Assembly: GCA_910587465.1 (NCBI GenBank) | Contig: CAJUMS010000140.1 | Span: 1-5,008, forward strand | Direction: 5' to 3' | Source of the DNA: an uncultured Oscillospiraceae bacterium | GTDB taxonomy: Bacteria > Bacillota > Clostridia > Oscillospirales > Ruminococcaceae | DNA: 5,008 bases | Part shown: piece by piece, positions 1-4,760 of the stretch | Layout of the letters: each line of letters begins with the position of its first letter | How positions within the stretch are numbered: position 1 is the stretch's first letter | Notes under the pieces: generated by a model | The model's database searches: none | What the model was told of the DNA's origin: nothing | The model's input: only the letters and a program-made list of their open reading frames with translations | Made by a program: the position numbers and the translations under genes

Positions 1-51
1 TCAAAATCGTGCCGTTGCCTTTAAGTAATGCAAAGTTAACCTTGTGCTGTC

Positions 52-80
52 ATTTTAGCACAAACAAATTTTTCTGTCAA
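52..80 (-). promoter_or_regulatory. Leftward promoter of an operon outside the window
   Basis: Read on the minus strand there is a perfect -35 box TTGACA (75-80), a 17-base spacer and a -10 box TAAAAT (52-57). Transcription would begin near position 45 and leave the window at its left edge. The 45 or so transcribed bases contain no convincing start codon with a ribosome site, so the gene it serves lies off-window. The -35 box sits 11 bases downstream of the tandem boxes at 92-123, the same arrangement as in front of agrB, so it is predicted to be activated by the LytTR regulator encoded here. Confidence 0.75.
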
Positions 81-91
81 CGGATTTTTCT

Positions 92-123
92 CTGAGTGGT
101 CAAAATTCGCCCCTGAGTGGTCA
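92..123 (-). promoter_or_regulatory. Tandem LytTR-type binding site for the leftward promoter
   Basis: Two exact copies of CTGAGTGGTCA lie at 92-102 and 113-123, so TGACCACTCAG reads twice on the minus strand with a period of 21 bases. Two direct repeats about two helical turns apart, upstream of a -35 box, is the known layout for LytTR regulators such as AgrA and ComE. The same boxes and spacing occur at 2789-2820 in the opposite orientation. Some flanking bases also match: GGGGC follows the distal box in both sites, and an A/T run follows the proximal one. Binding by the regulator at 700-1437 is inferred from this match and from gene proximity. The box itself does not match the classical AgrA consensus. 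Confidence 0.72.
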
Positions 124-242
124 TAAATTTTTATGTTTCACAAATTCGGTGCTATTTGTCCAAGAAATTTTTGAGGGTAACAAATAACATTATATCATCT
201 AATATTTATATTATAACACATTATTTTCCATATGTCAAGAGA

Positions 243-267
243 AAATACTAATATATCATTGGTATTT
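243..267. promoter_or_regulatory. Dyad, candidate operator of the XRE protein
   Basis: AAATACTAAT (243-252) and ATTGGTATTT (258-267) are inverted repeats matching at 9 of 10 positions around a 5-base centre. The dyad lies about 28 bases upstream of the promoter at 295-323. Its right half shares TATCRTTGGT with a second copy at 286-295 next to the -35 box. XRE repressors commonly bind such dyads upstream of their own gene, so autoregulation is a reasonable inference. AT-rich sequence yields chance dyads, so confidence is modest. Confidence 0.4.
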
Positions 268-294
268 ATATACAAATTGCAAATGTATCGTTGG

Positions 295-323
295 TTGTAT
301 TTTTGTTTAAAATGCTGTAAAAT
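295..323 (+). promoter_or_regulatory. Probable promoter of the XRE-agrA-agrC operon
   Basis: TTGTAT (295-300), 17 bases, then TAAAAT (318-323). An overlapping alternative -10, TATAAT at 323-328, has only a poor -35 (TTTTTG, 300-305). Transcription would start about 45 bases before the first gene. No tandem LytTR boxes precede this promoter, so the sensing genes do not appear to be under the same direct feedback as agrB. Confidence 0.5.
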
Positions 324-374
324 ATAATTATAAATCCATAAATAAATCAGCAAATCTGTAGGAGAGTCAAAGAT

Positions 375-707
375 ATGAGTGATATTTTATCAGATATAGG
401 TATGCGCCTGAAACAGTGGCGTAAGGAGAATAGATATACACAGGCAGAAACTGCATCACTTTTGGAAATGTCGCTGAACTTTTACGGCGATATAGAACGT
501 GGAAGATGCAGATTATCAATTGAAAAGATTATTCTTGTTCACGAACGGCTCGGAATTGACCCCACTTATCTGTTAACGGGTGAAAAGCGTCAATCGGTAG
601 GATTTTACGATATAATAAAAGACTGTCCTAAAGATAAAATATTCGATATGGAACAAATTGTGAGATATGCCAGCAATCTTTACAGGAGGAACGATAAGGA
701 TGATTAA
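375..707 (+). CDS. XRE-family helix-turn-helix regulator
   Basis: This 110-residue protein is a probable cytoplasmic DNA-binding repressor. Residues 9-68 form a Cro/CI-type five-helix domain: R11-L12-K13-W15-R16 in helix 1, TQAETASLL at 22-30 as the first HTH helix, the recognition segment near 31-41 ending in the typical DIERG (39-43), then helix 4 and the closing DPTYLLTG (62-69). The remaining 40 residues are a charged helical tail with no recognised domain. The ATG follows AGGAGAG (360-366) at a good distance. The gene ends inside the start of the response regulator (8-base overlap), so the two are co-translated. Its targets are unknown; its own promoter, with the dyad at 243-267, is the first candidate. 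The fold assignment is secure and the role is inferred. Confidence 0.9.
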   Translation: MSDILSDIGMRLKQWRKENRYTQAETASLLEMSLNFYGDIERGRCRLSIEKIILVHERLGIDPTYLLTGEKRQSVGFYDIIKDCPKDKIFDMEQIVRYASNLYRRNDKDD

Positions 708-1437
708 AATCGCCGTTTGCGATGACGATGAGATATTCATTTCAAAAACGCTGAAACATGCTGTTTCAGTGGCAGTAAAATCAGCAAAGATAACCCCAAA
801 AATTCGCTTTTTTATTGATGGAGCATCACTTCTGGACCGGTTTCAAAATGGCGAATACTACGACATCGTTATTTTGGACATAGATATGCCCAAAATCAAT
901 GGTAAAGAACTTGCGGCAAAGTTGCGCGAAATTGATATGTCGTTCTTCCTTGTTTTTATTACATCATACCCGAACGAACTTGCTAATACCATTCCGTATA
1001 GAATAAACGCTTTTATACCTAAAAACGGAGATGTAAAAAATTACGGAGCCGAACTGACACGTGTTTTTACTGAGTATCAAAAAATAAAACCCGAACATGA
1101 AATGATCAAAGTAAACAAGGACGGCGAATCGATTTACTTAACGATTCCTTTAAATTCGATTTACTGGTTTAAGCTCTCCGAAAAAACCATAAGGATGAAA
1201 ATTATTTTCGAGGAGTATATGCTTTCCGAAAGAGTGTTCTCTAAAATCACCGAAATCTATGCGAGTAAGGGATTTTTTGAAGTACATAGGAATATACTTG
1301 TAAACTTAAGAAAAATCCGTTCAGTGGGCGAATCCTCGGTTTTGCTCGATGACGGAGAACAGCTTCCGTTAAGCCGCCGAAAACGCAAAGATTTGTTAGA
1401 AGCTATGGCAGCTAATATAATGCTGGAGGTAACATAA
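700..1437 (+). CDS. agrA: LytTR response regulator, AgrA type
   Basis: This 245-residue two-component regulator combines a receiver domain with a LytTR DNA-binding domain. Receiver (about 2-125): acidic pocket D8-D9, phospho-acceptor D60 within LDIDMP, switch residue T88 and conserved K108. LytTR domain (about 135-240): FEVHRNILVNLRKI at 193-206 and the terminal LPLSRRKRKDL (222-232) are family signatures. Start: an upstream in-frame ATG exists at 667, but ATG 700 is preferred because AGGAGG (684-689) precedes it and the receiver strand begins immediately. It overlaps the XRE stop by 8 bases and shares one base with agrC (TAATG). It is expected to be phosphorylated by AgrC and to bind the tandem boxes at 92-123 and 2789-2820, activating the promoters beside them. 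Orthology to staphylococcal AgrA is by architecture and context only. Confidence 0.93.
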   Translation: MIKIAVCDDDEIFISKTLKHAVSVAVKSAKITPKIRFFIDGASLLDRFQNGEYYDIVILDIDMPKINGKELAAKLREIDMSFFLVFITSYPNELANTIPYRINAFIPKNGDVKNYGAELTRVFTEYQKIKPEHEMIKVNKDGESIYLTIPLNSIYWFKLSEKTIRMKIIFEEYMLSERVFSKITEIYASKGFFEVHRNILVNLRKIRSVGESSVLLDDGEQLPLSRRKRKDLLEAMAANIMLEVT

Positions 1438-2771
1438 TGCCCAAAATAATAGAGTATATCCTGTGCTTGATCGAAAATGGGATAATTTTTGCGTTCTTTA
1501 ATCTGCTTATTGAGAGAAGATTCAAAAACAAGTTTTCTGTTATAGCCGCCGTTTTTGTCAATGCCGCTATAATTTTCCTTTGCACGGAATTAAGCGTTTC
1601 GCTTCGGGCGATTATTTTTGTTGTGATAACCATTATTGGAAGCAGCATAATATTTAAAGGCGCAATTTATATAAAATCCGCCCTCTCCATTACATTGCTT
1701 TTTTTGCTTAACATGATTGACATAGTATTCGGATTATTATCTTCGCATATTTTAAACGAGCAAATTTATGATGTGTTTTATGAAAGTATAATCCGGCGTG
1801 TGATACTATGCCTTATCATCAAAGCTGTAGACGCTTTGGTCGTGTTTGCCGTTTACAAGATGTTCTCTAAACAACGTCTTGAAGCAAACAAAAAAAACTG
1901 GGTTTTATTTTGCTTGGTTATATCCACCTTTTTGTTTGTTACGGTTATTTTTACCGAATTATATCAGAACTCTTCCGATAGTCCGTCAATCTCCGTAATC
2001 TACTTTACTGCATCAATTGCGTTTTTCATAACAGGATTGATCGCAGTATATTTTTTCACATACATATGCAGCTCATTTACTAATGAAAAGCGATTGTATG
2101 TACTGCAAAGCAGCTATGACGGAATAAAGGAGCAGTTAGCGGTACAACTAAATAATTTCGAGAAAATCAGCAAAATAAGGCACGATACAAAAAATCATCT
2201 GCAAAACGCGCAATTGCTTTTATCTCAGGGACACTACGACACGGCGGGAAATCTTGTTGCTGAAATGATTGAAGAAACCGATAATATTCACCTTGACTAT
2301 TGTGCTCTAACGGGAAATGATATTATAGACGCGGCGATAACCGTTAAATCCGCAATATGTAAAAGCCGCGGCATAGAATTTAACTTGATCTGTGAAAGGC
2401 TTCCGCAAATAAATATCAGTGAGATCGACTTATCGTCGCTGATCTCTAATATTCTCGATAACGCTGTTACCGCCGCCGAAAAGACGGATGCGCCGCGAGT
2501 GATACTGAAAATCTTCGTTCGCGGTGAATATCTCAATATTATATCCGAAAACACATACAGCAATATAATAAAGAAACGCGACGAGGGCAAACTCACAACA
2601 TTTTTCACAACCAAATGCAACTCCAACGAACACGGATTCGGAACGAGAATTATTGGTGAGATCGCGCAGAAATACGACGGCGCTTGTGTTTACGAATATG
2701 AAAACGGTATTTTCAAGATGAATGTAATGATAAATTTTTCAATGTCAAGAGCTATTTGTGAACAAATTTAA
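1437..2771 (+). CDS. agrC: AgrC-type membrane histidine kinase
   Basis: This 444-residue sensor kinase is the likely receptor for the cyclic peptides made by agrB and agrD. Residues 1-212 are strongly hydrophobic and contain about six membrane segments (roughly 5-24, 34-50, 56-73, 82-102, 120-141, 155-174 and 187-210; the first may not span). The cytoplasmic part starts with a helix (215-245) leading to the phospho-accepting His249 in IRHDTKNHLQ, typical of the AgrC/HPK10 class. The ATPase domain shows an N-box at 337-343 (SNILDNA) and a glycine box around HGFG (399-402). A separate D-box is hard to place, as is usual in this class. GGAGGT (1425-1430) lies inside the end of agrA, and the ATG overlaps the agrA stop by one base. 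No strong terminator follows, so some read-through into agrB is possible. Confidence 0.92.
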   Translation: MPKIIEYILCLIENGIIFAFFNLLIERRFKNKFSVIAAVFVNAAIIFLCTELSVSLRAIIFVVITIIGSSIIFKGAIYIKSALSITLLFLLNMIDIVFGLLSSHILNEQIYDVFYESIIRRVILCLIIKAVDALVVFAVYKMFSKQRLEANKKNWVLFCLVISTFLFVTVIFTELYQNSSDSPSISVIYFTASIAFFITGLIAVYFFTYICSSFTNEKRLYVLQSSYDGIKEQLAVQLNNFEKISKIRHDTKNHLQNAQLLLSQGHYDTAGNLVAEMIEETDNIHLDYCALTGNDIIDAAITVKSAICKSRGIEFNLICERLPQINISEIDLSSLISNILDNAVTAAEKTDAPRVILKIFVRGEYLNIISENTYSNIIKKRDEGKLTTFFTTKCNSNEHGFGTRIIGEIAQKYDGACVYEYENGIFKMNVMINFSMSRAICEQI

Positions 2772-2788
2772 TGCTTTGTAAAAATTTT

Positions 2789-2820
2789 TGACCACTCAGG
2801 GGCATTTTTTGACCACTCAG
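2789..2820 (+). promoter_or_regulatory. Tandem LytTR-type binding site upstream of agrB
   Basis: TGACCACTCAG occurs at 2789-2799 and again at 2810-2820, an exact 21-base period. The proximal copy ends 11 bases before the -35 box of the agrB promoter. This repeats base for base the spacing of the mirror-image site at 92-123. The distal copy is followed by GGGGC in both sites. The natural ligand is the phosphorylated LytTR regulator encoded just upstream, which would give positive feedback on signal production. Confidence 0.78.
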
Positions 2821-2831
2821 AAGAAAACGGG

Positions 2832-2860
2832 TTGACTTTTCGTAATCATATTGCTATAAT
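2832..2860 (+). promoter_or_regulatory. Promoter of the agrB-agrD1-agrD2 operon
   Basis: TTGACT (2832-2837), a 17-base spacer and a perfect TATAAT (2855-2860) make a near-consensus vegetative promoter. Transcription would start near 2867, leaving a leader of about 20 bases before agrB that contains its ribosome site (AGGCGGG, 2873-2879). With boxes this close to consensus some basal activity is expected even without the activator. Confidence 0.8.
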
Positions 2861-2886
2861 CAAGAAAAAGATAGGCGGGTGATAGA

Positions 2887-3495
2887 ATGTTTGAAAACAT
2901 AGCCGATGATCTGTCAATCATGCTGGTGGAAAAGGGAATAATCAAACCGGAAAACCGTGAATTTTATTTTTACGGGCTGCATCTTGCAATCAGCAAGTTG
3001 TTTTTCTTTTTGGTTATTCTTGTGATTTCACTCTTTACAAAATCATTTCTTGTAAGTATGACCTTTGTGTTTATGTACTCGGCAATAAGACAATTTTCGG
3101 GCGGGCACCATTGCCGATCCGAGGTAAGCTGCTTTTTTGTATCTATCCTTTTGTACTTGGTCATGCTTCTTTTTTATGATATTGACACACACGAGGGACG
3201 GGTATTTCTGTGCATTGCCGCTTTTGTGTCGGTTCTGCTTATTTTGATTTTCTCGCCGGTTGAGCACAAAAATAAACCCCTATCAGTTGTTGAGCGCAGA
3301 AAGTATGGAATAATTTCCAAAATCATTGCCGGTATTTTGGCTATAATTATGTGTGTATCCCTGCTGCTGAATATCAATATTTTATTTTATTCATCTTCGT
3401 ATGCCCTTACAGCGGACGCTGTTTTAATAATTCTTGCTTTAAAGGGGGTGAAACACCGTGAATGCGATTCTGAAAGTGATAGCTCGGATTGCTGA
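2887..3495 (+). CDS. agrB: AgrB-type autoinducer-processing membrane protease
   Basis: This 202-residue membrane cysteine protease of the accessory gene regulator B family cleaves the C-terminal tail of AgrD and forms the thiolactone ring. The conserved core is visible: R68, S71-G72-G73-H74-H75 and C82. Catalytic His75 and Cys82 are seven residues apart, as are H77 and C84 of Staphylococcus aureus AgrB. Hydrophobic segments lie at about 36-50, 53-67, 81-97, 106-123, 142-161 and 173-187, and the length is typical. A second conserved stretch is SPVEHKNKPL at 123-132. The gene has its own regulated promoter. Its last 38 bases overlap agrD1 in another frame, so its hydrophilic tail (VKHRECDSESDSSDC) is also constrained by the ribosome site and start of agrD1. 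Confidence 0.95.
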   Translation: MFENIADDLSIMLVEKGIIKPENREFYFYGLHLAISKLFFFLVILVISLFTKSFLVSMTFVFMYSAIRQFSGGHHCRSEVSCFFVSILLYLVMLLFYDIDTHEGRVFLCIAAFVSVLLILIFSPVEHKNKPLSVVERRKYGIISKIIAGILAIIMCVSLLLNINILFYSSSYALTADAVLIILALKGVKHRECDSESDSSDC

Positions 3496-3586
3496 AACAA
3501 ATATTGTTATAAGCAACAATACCGCTTGCGGCTTCTGGAGTTATCAGCCTAAGGTTCCCAAGAATATCAAGAACTTCAAAAAGTAA
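3458..3586 (+). CDS. agrD: AgrD1, cyclic autoinducer peptide precursor
   Basis: This 42-residue precursor starts at GTG 3458, seven bases after AAAGGGGGTG (3441-3450) and inside the end of agrB. The three parts of an AgrD are present: an amphipathic basic leader (about 1-18, ILKVIARIAE), a core around Cys24 (NTACGFWS), and a conserved tail YQPKVPKNIKNFKK (29-42). Aligned on the QPK motif with clostridial AgrDs such as that of Clostridium perfringens, the ring would be the five residues C24-G-F-W-S28, with cleavage before Tyr29. The length of any N-terminal tail on the mature peptide cannot be read from the sequence. Position directly after agrB supports the call strongly. Confidence 0.9.
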   Translation: MNAILKVIARIAETNIVISNNTACGFWSYQPKVPKNIKNFKK

Positions 3587-3641
3587 GCCGGAACTTTGAC
3601 TAACTCTCCCATTCGCATTATTATGCAAAGGAGGCAGCACC

Positions 3642-3779
3642 TTGAAAGTCGGTGAAATTATCGCAAAGATTATAACAAAAGTGGCTCTAATGTCGGCGAA
3701 AGCGGCCTATGCAACCGCAGCCTGTTTCGCCCCTTATCAGCCTAAAGAGCCTGCGAACCTGAAAGATATTATTAAGTAA
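3642..3779 (+). CDS. agrD: AgrD2, second cyclic autoinducer peptide precursor
   Basis: This 45-residue precursor starts at TTG 3642, seven bases after a strong AAAGGAGG (3627-3634). It has a basic amphipathic leader (about 2-20, VGEIIAKIITKVALM), a small-residue linker (AAYATAA), Cys28 and the tail YQPKEPANLKDIIK (32-45). It shares YQPK.P with AgrD1, and the DNA there is identical over 12 bases (TTATCAGCCTAA), suggesting duplication; the signal residues differ (FAP against GFWS). Cys to QPK is one residue shorter than in AgrD1, so either the ring has four residues (CFAP) or Tyr32 is included to make five. It lies 55 bases after agrD1 and before the terminator at 3852-3895, so it belongs to the agrB operon. 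Confidence 0.88.
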   Translation: MKVGEIIAKIITKVALMSAKAAYATAACFAPYQPKEPANLKDIIK

Positions 3780-3851
3780 CAATGTTTTTCAAGCCGTAGC
3801 GAACAAAAACGGACGATCGTGTAAAACTAACGTCTAATTTGTTTATTTGAT

Positions 3852-3895
3852 TATCGGAGACTTATGCACTTTACATAGTCTCCGATATTCTTTCT
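3852..3895 (+). terminator. Rho-independent terminator of the agrBD operon
   Basis: TATCGGAGAC (3852-3861) pairs perfectly with GTCTCCGATA (3878-3887). The stem continues past a one-base bulge with TATG and CATA around a 7-base loop, and is followed by the T-rich TTCTTTCT. It lies 73 bases after the agrD2 stop. The stretch between agrD2 and the stem (3780-3851) holds nothing else recognisable. Confidence 0.8.
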
Positions 3896-3904
3896 AAAAT
3901 ATAA

Positions 3905-4008
3905 TTGGAGTTGATTATCATAGCCAATGCAGCCTGTGGAATCAAAAGGCTGTTTGGCGGCATCGGCACAGTACCGAAAAATCAATCGGCTCTTTTAGAT
4001 AACTTCAA
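3905..4008 (+). pseudogene. Possible decayed or divergent third agrD
   Basis: An open frame from TTG 3905 begins with a short hydrophobic stretch (MELIII) and then ANAACG, resembling the pre-cysteine and cysteine part of AgrD1 (NNTACG) and AgrD2 (ATAAC). GCAGCCTGT is shared exactly with agrD2. About ten residues later comes TVPKN and then DNFKS, reminiscent of the AgrD1 tail VPKNIKNFKK. The QPK motif is absent. Only ten residues precede the cysteine against 23 and 27 in the intact genes, since a stop (3902-3904) lies just upstream. The reading frame continues through the terminator stem, so the longer frame to 4114 is not believed. It lacks its own visible promoter and lies after a terminator. 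A relic is likelier than a working gene, and chance resemblance cannot be excluded. Confidence 0.35.
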
Positions 4009-4042
4009 ATCCGAGGCGAAACACCGCCTCGGATATTTTTTT
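4009..4042 (+). terminator. Strong rho-independent terminator
   Basis: ATCCGAGGCG (4009-4018) and CGCCTCGGAT (4025-4034) form a perfect 10-base-pair GC-rich stem with loop AAACAC. One A and then seven T (4036-4042) follow. This is the strongest terminator in the window and isolates the agr region from the sigma-like gene to the right. It may have ended the transcript of the agrD-like remnant just upstream. Confidence 0.85.
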
Positions 4043-4081
4043 GCCCAAAAACGGATAACGCCTCGGTGCAGGTCGCCTCCC

Positions 4082-4119
4082 GTAATTCAGATTTTGAACA
4101 ACACAAAATTCTAAATTAC
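4082..4119 (+). promoter_or_regulatory. Leader dyad touching the ribosome site of the sigma-like gene
   Basis: GTAATTCAGATTTTG (4082-4096) is nearly complementary to CAAAATTCTAAATTAC (4104-4119), with one mismatch, one bulged base and a 7-base loop. The right arm ends at the base before AGGAGG (4120-4125). There is no T-run, so it is not a terminator. It could be a protein-binding operator or an mRNA hairpin affecting ribosome access. No convincing promoter for the downstream gene was found between 4043 and 4081. Confidence 0.5.
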
Positions 4120-4133
4120 AGGAGGGACTGACA

Positions 4134-4568
4134 ATGTCCAAAAAGTACATCATTAAGAACGGCACTGCCGTTGAAGTTTCCGATGAGGTTTACAAAATCC
4201 TCAGAAAATGGGATCGGCGCATCAAGTATGTCGAGCATGACCTCAAAGAAACGCGATACATTATCGACCAAAAGAAAGAAACGGTTAAGGAAATTCCGAG
4301 CCGCGAGGACTCGCTCGACAGGCTGACGGCTCTCGGGTTCGACTTTGAAAACCGAACTGCGGACTTCCGCGAATCGGTTTCCGACAAAATAATGCTTGAA
4401 CAAGTGCTTGCAAAGCTGAGTGACGATGAACGATACCTCATCACTCAGCTTTTTTATTTGGGAAGAAGCGAGCGCGACCTTGCCGAGGAATTAGGCGTCA
4501 GCCAATACACGGTGAATCGTAACAAGCACAAAATTCTCACGAAGCTGAAGGAAGAGATCATAGGATAA
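4134..4568 (+). CDS. Small sigma-70-like protein of mobile-element type
   Basis: This 144-residue protein resembles the short sigma-like regulators found on clostridial conjugative and Tn916/Tn1549-type elements. The N-terminal part (YIIKNGTAVEVSDEVYKIL, 5-23) and the central SREDSLDRL (56-64) are features I associate with that group. Residues 88-143 form a sigma region 4-type helix-turn-helix: LAKLSDDERYLITQLFYLG (92-110), then RDLAEELGVSQYTVNRNKHKILTKLK with recognition helix about 122-139. It lacks a recognisable region 2, so it may be a regulator rather than a full sigma factor. ATG 4134 follows AGGAGG (4120-4125) by eight bases. It stands alone after a strong terminator. The domain assignment is good; the link to a mobile element is from remembered family context. 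Confidence 0.8.
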   Translation: MSKKYIIKNGTAVEVSDEVYKILRKWDRRIKYVEHDLKETRYIIDQKKETVKEIPSREDSLDRLTALGFDFENRTADFRESVSDKIMLEQVLAKLSDDERYLITQLFYLGRSERDLAEELGVSQYTVNRNKHKILTKLKEEIIG

Positions 4569-4685
4569 AATCGTTGTGATACTGCACAGATTCAAAAAAA
4601 TCTTTTGTACAGTATAAACAAAATTTTATAAATTCTGTCTTTTTTGCCTATCAAACACCCCTTCCCAACGGCGAATATTATGAGG

Positions 4686-4700
4686 GGGTAAATTTTACCC
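4686..4700. repeat. Perfect palindrome, candidate protein-binding site
   Basis: GGGTAAA and TTTACCC are perfect inverted repeats around one T. The site ends 10 bases upstream of the -35-like TTGACA at 4711-4716. Its position suits a regulator operator, and a relaxosome site is another possibility. Confidence 0.5.
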
Positions 4701-4710
4701 GTTCAGTTCT

Positions 4711-4739
4711 TTGACAATTGAATAGCAGTATTTCAGATA
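4711..4739 (+). promoter_or_regulatory. Weak candidate promoter toward the right end
   Basis: A perfect -35 box TTGACA (4711-4716) is present, but the -10 is poor: TCAGAT at 16 bases (4733-4738) or CAGATA at 17. The inverted repeat AGTAT/ATACT (4727-4731, 4737-4741) overlaps the -10 region. A poor -10 behind a good -35 is consistent with a promoter needing an activator or a different sigma, such as the neighbouring sigma-like protein, but this is speculative. Confidence 0.3.
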
Positions 4740-4760
4740 CTTTCCCCTGCGCAGCCCATA

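Larger units (their letters stand above)
124..374. other. AT-rich intergenic region, no gene seen
   Basis: No supported coding sequence is present on either strand. The stretch contains a short palindrome overlapping the end of the tandem box (CATAAA, two T, TTTATG; 122-135), the dyad at 243-267, the promoter at 295-323 and a ribosome site AGGAGAG at 360-366. TATCRTTGGT occurs twice in the same direction (254-263 and 286-295), about three helical turns apart; the second copy runs into the -35 box of the rightward promoter. Confidence 0.6.
4569..4760. other. Non-coding stretch with dyads after the sigma-like gene
   Basis: No supported gene is seen. It holds an imperfect dyad (4579-4615: ATACTG with CAGTAT outside, GATT with AATC inside, one mismatch and a 3-base bulge). 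No T-run follows, so terminator function is doubtful. It also holds a CCCCT/AGGGG pair 20 bases apart (4658-4662 and 4683-4687), the palindrome at 4686-4700 and a weak promoter. Such clustered symmetry in a mobile-element context could mark a control or transfer-origin region, but nothing here proves that. Confidence 0.45.

Noticed and set aside
667..699. Longer start for the response regulator at ATG 667
   Set aside because: It lies inside the XRE frame without a ribosome site. AGGAGG at 684-689 points to ATG 700, and the receiver domain begins right after it.
2297..2633. Minus-strand frames of 109 and 67 codons inside the kinase gene
   Set aside because: They are antisense to a clearly coding kinase domain, have no ribosome sites and no recognisable motifs.
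2754..2789. Terminator after the kinase gene (ATTTGT/ACAAAT with a later T-run)
   Set aside because: The 6-pair AT-only stem with a 2-base loop is too weak, and the T-run lies 17 bases away.
92..2820. Inverted repeats around the XRE-agrA-agrC genes as transposon ends or an invertible segment
   Set aside because: Each repeat is itself a 21-base-period tandem pair at a fixed distance from a promoter pointing outward, which control sites explain better. No transposase or recombinase lies between them and no target duplication is visible. Inversion remains formally possible because the arms are similar.
3596..3624. Separate promoter for agrD2 (TTGACT, 17 bases, TATTAT)
   Set aside because: The boxes are good, but the predicted start (about 3631) falls within the agrD2 ribosome site AAAGGAGG (3627-3634), and no LytTR boxes precede it. 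Start mapping could revive it.
3407..3640. Minus-strand 77-codon frame opposite agrB and agrD1
   Set aside because: It is antisense to the conserved AgrD1 coding sequence, and the frame exists only because that strand is constrained.
3905..4114. A 69-residue protein from TTG 3905
   Set aside because: The frame runs through a strong terminator stem and T-tract and on through non-coding leader sequence. Only the first third resembles anything.
4116..4444. Minus-strand frames opposite the sigma-like gene
   Set aside because: Shadow frames of a gene with a clear helix-turn-helix; no start signals of their own.
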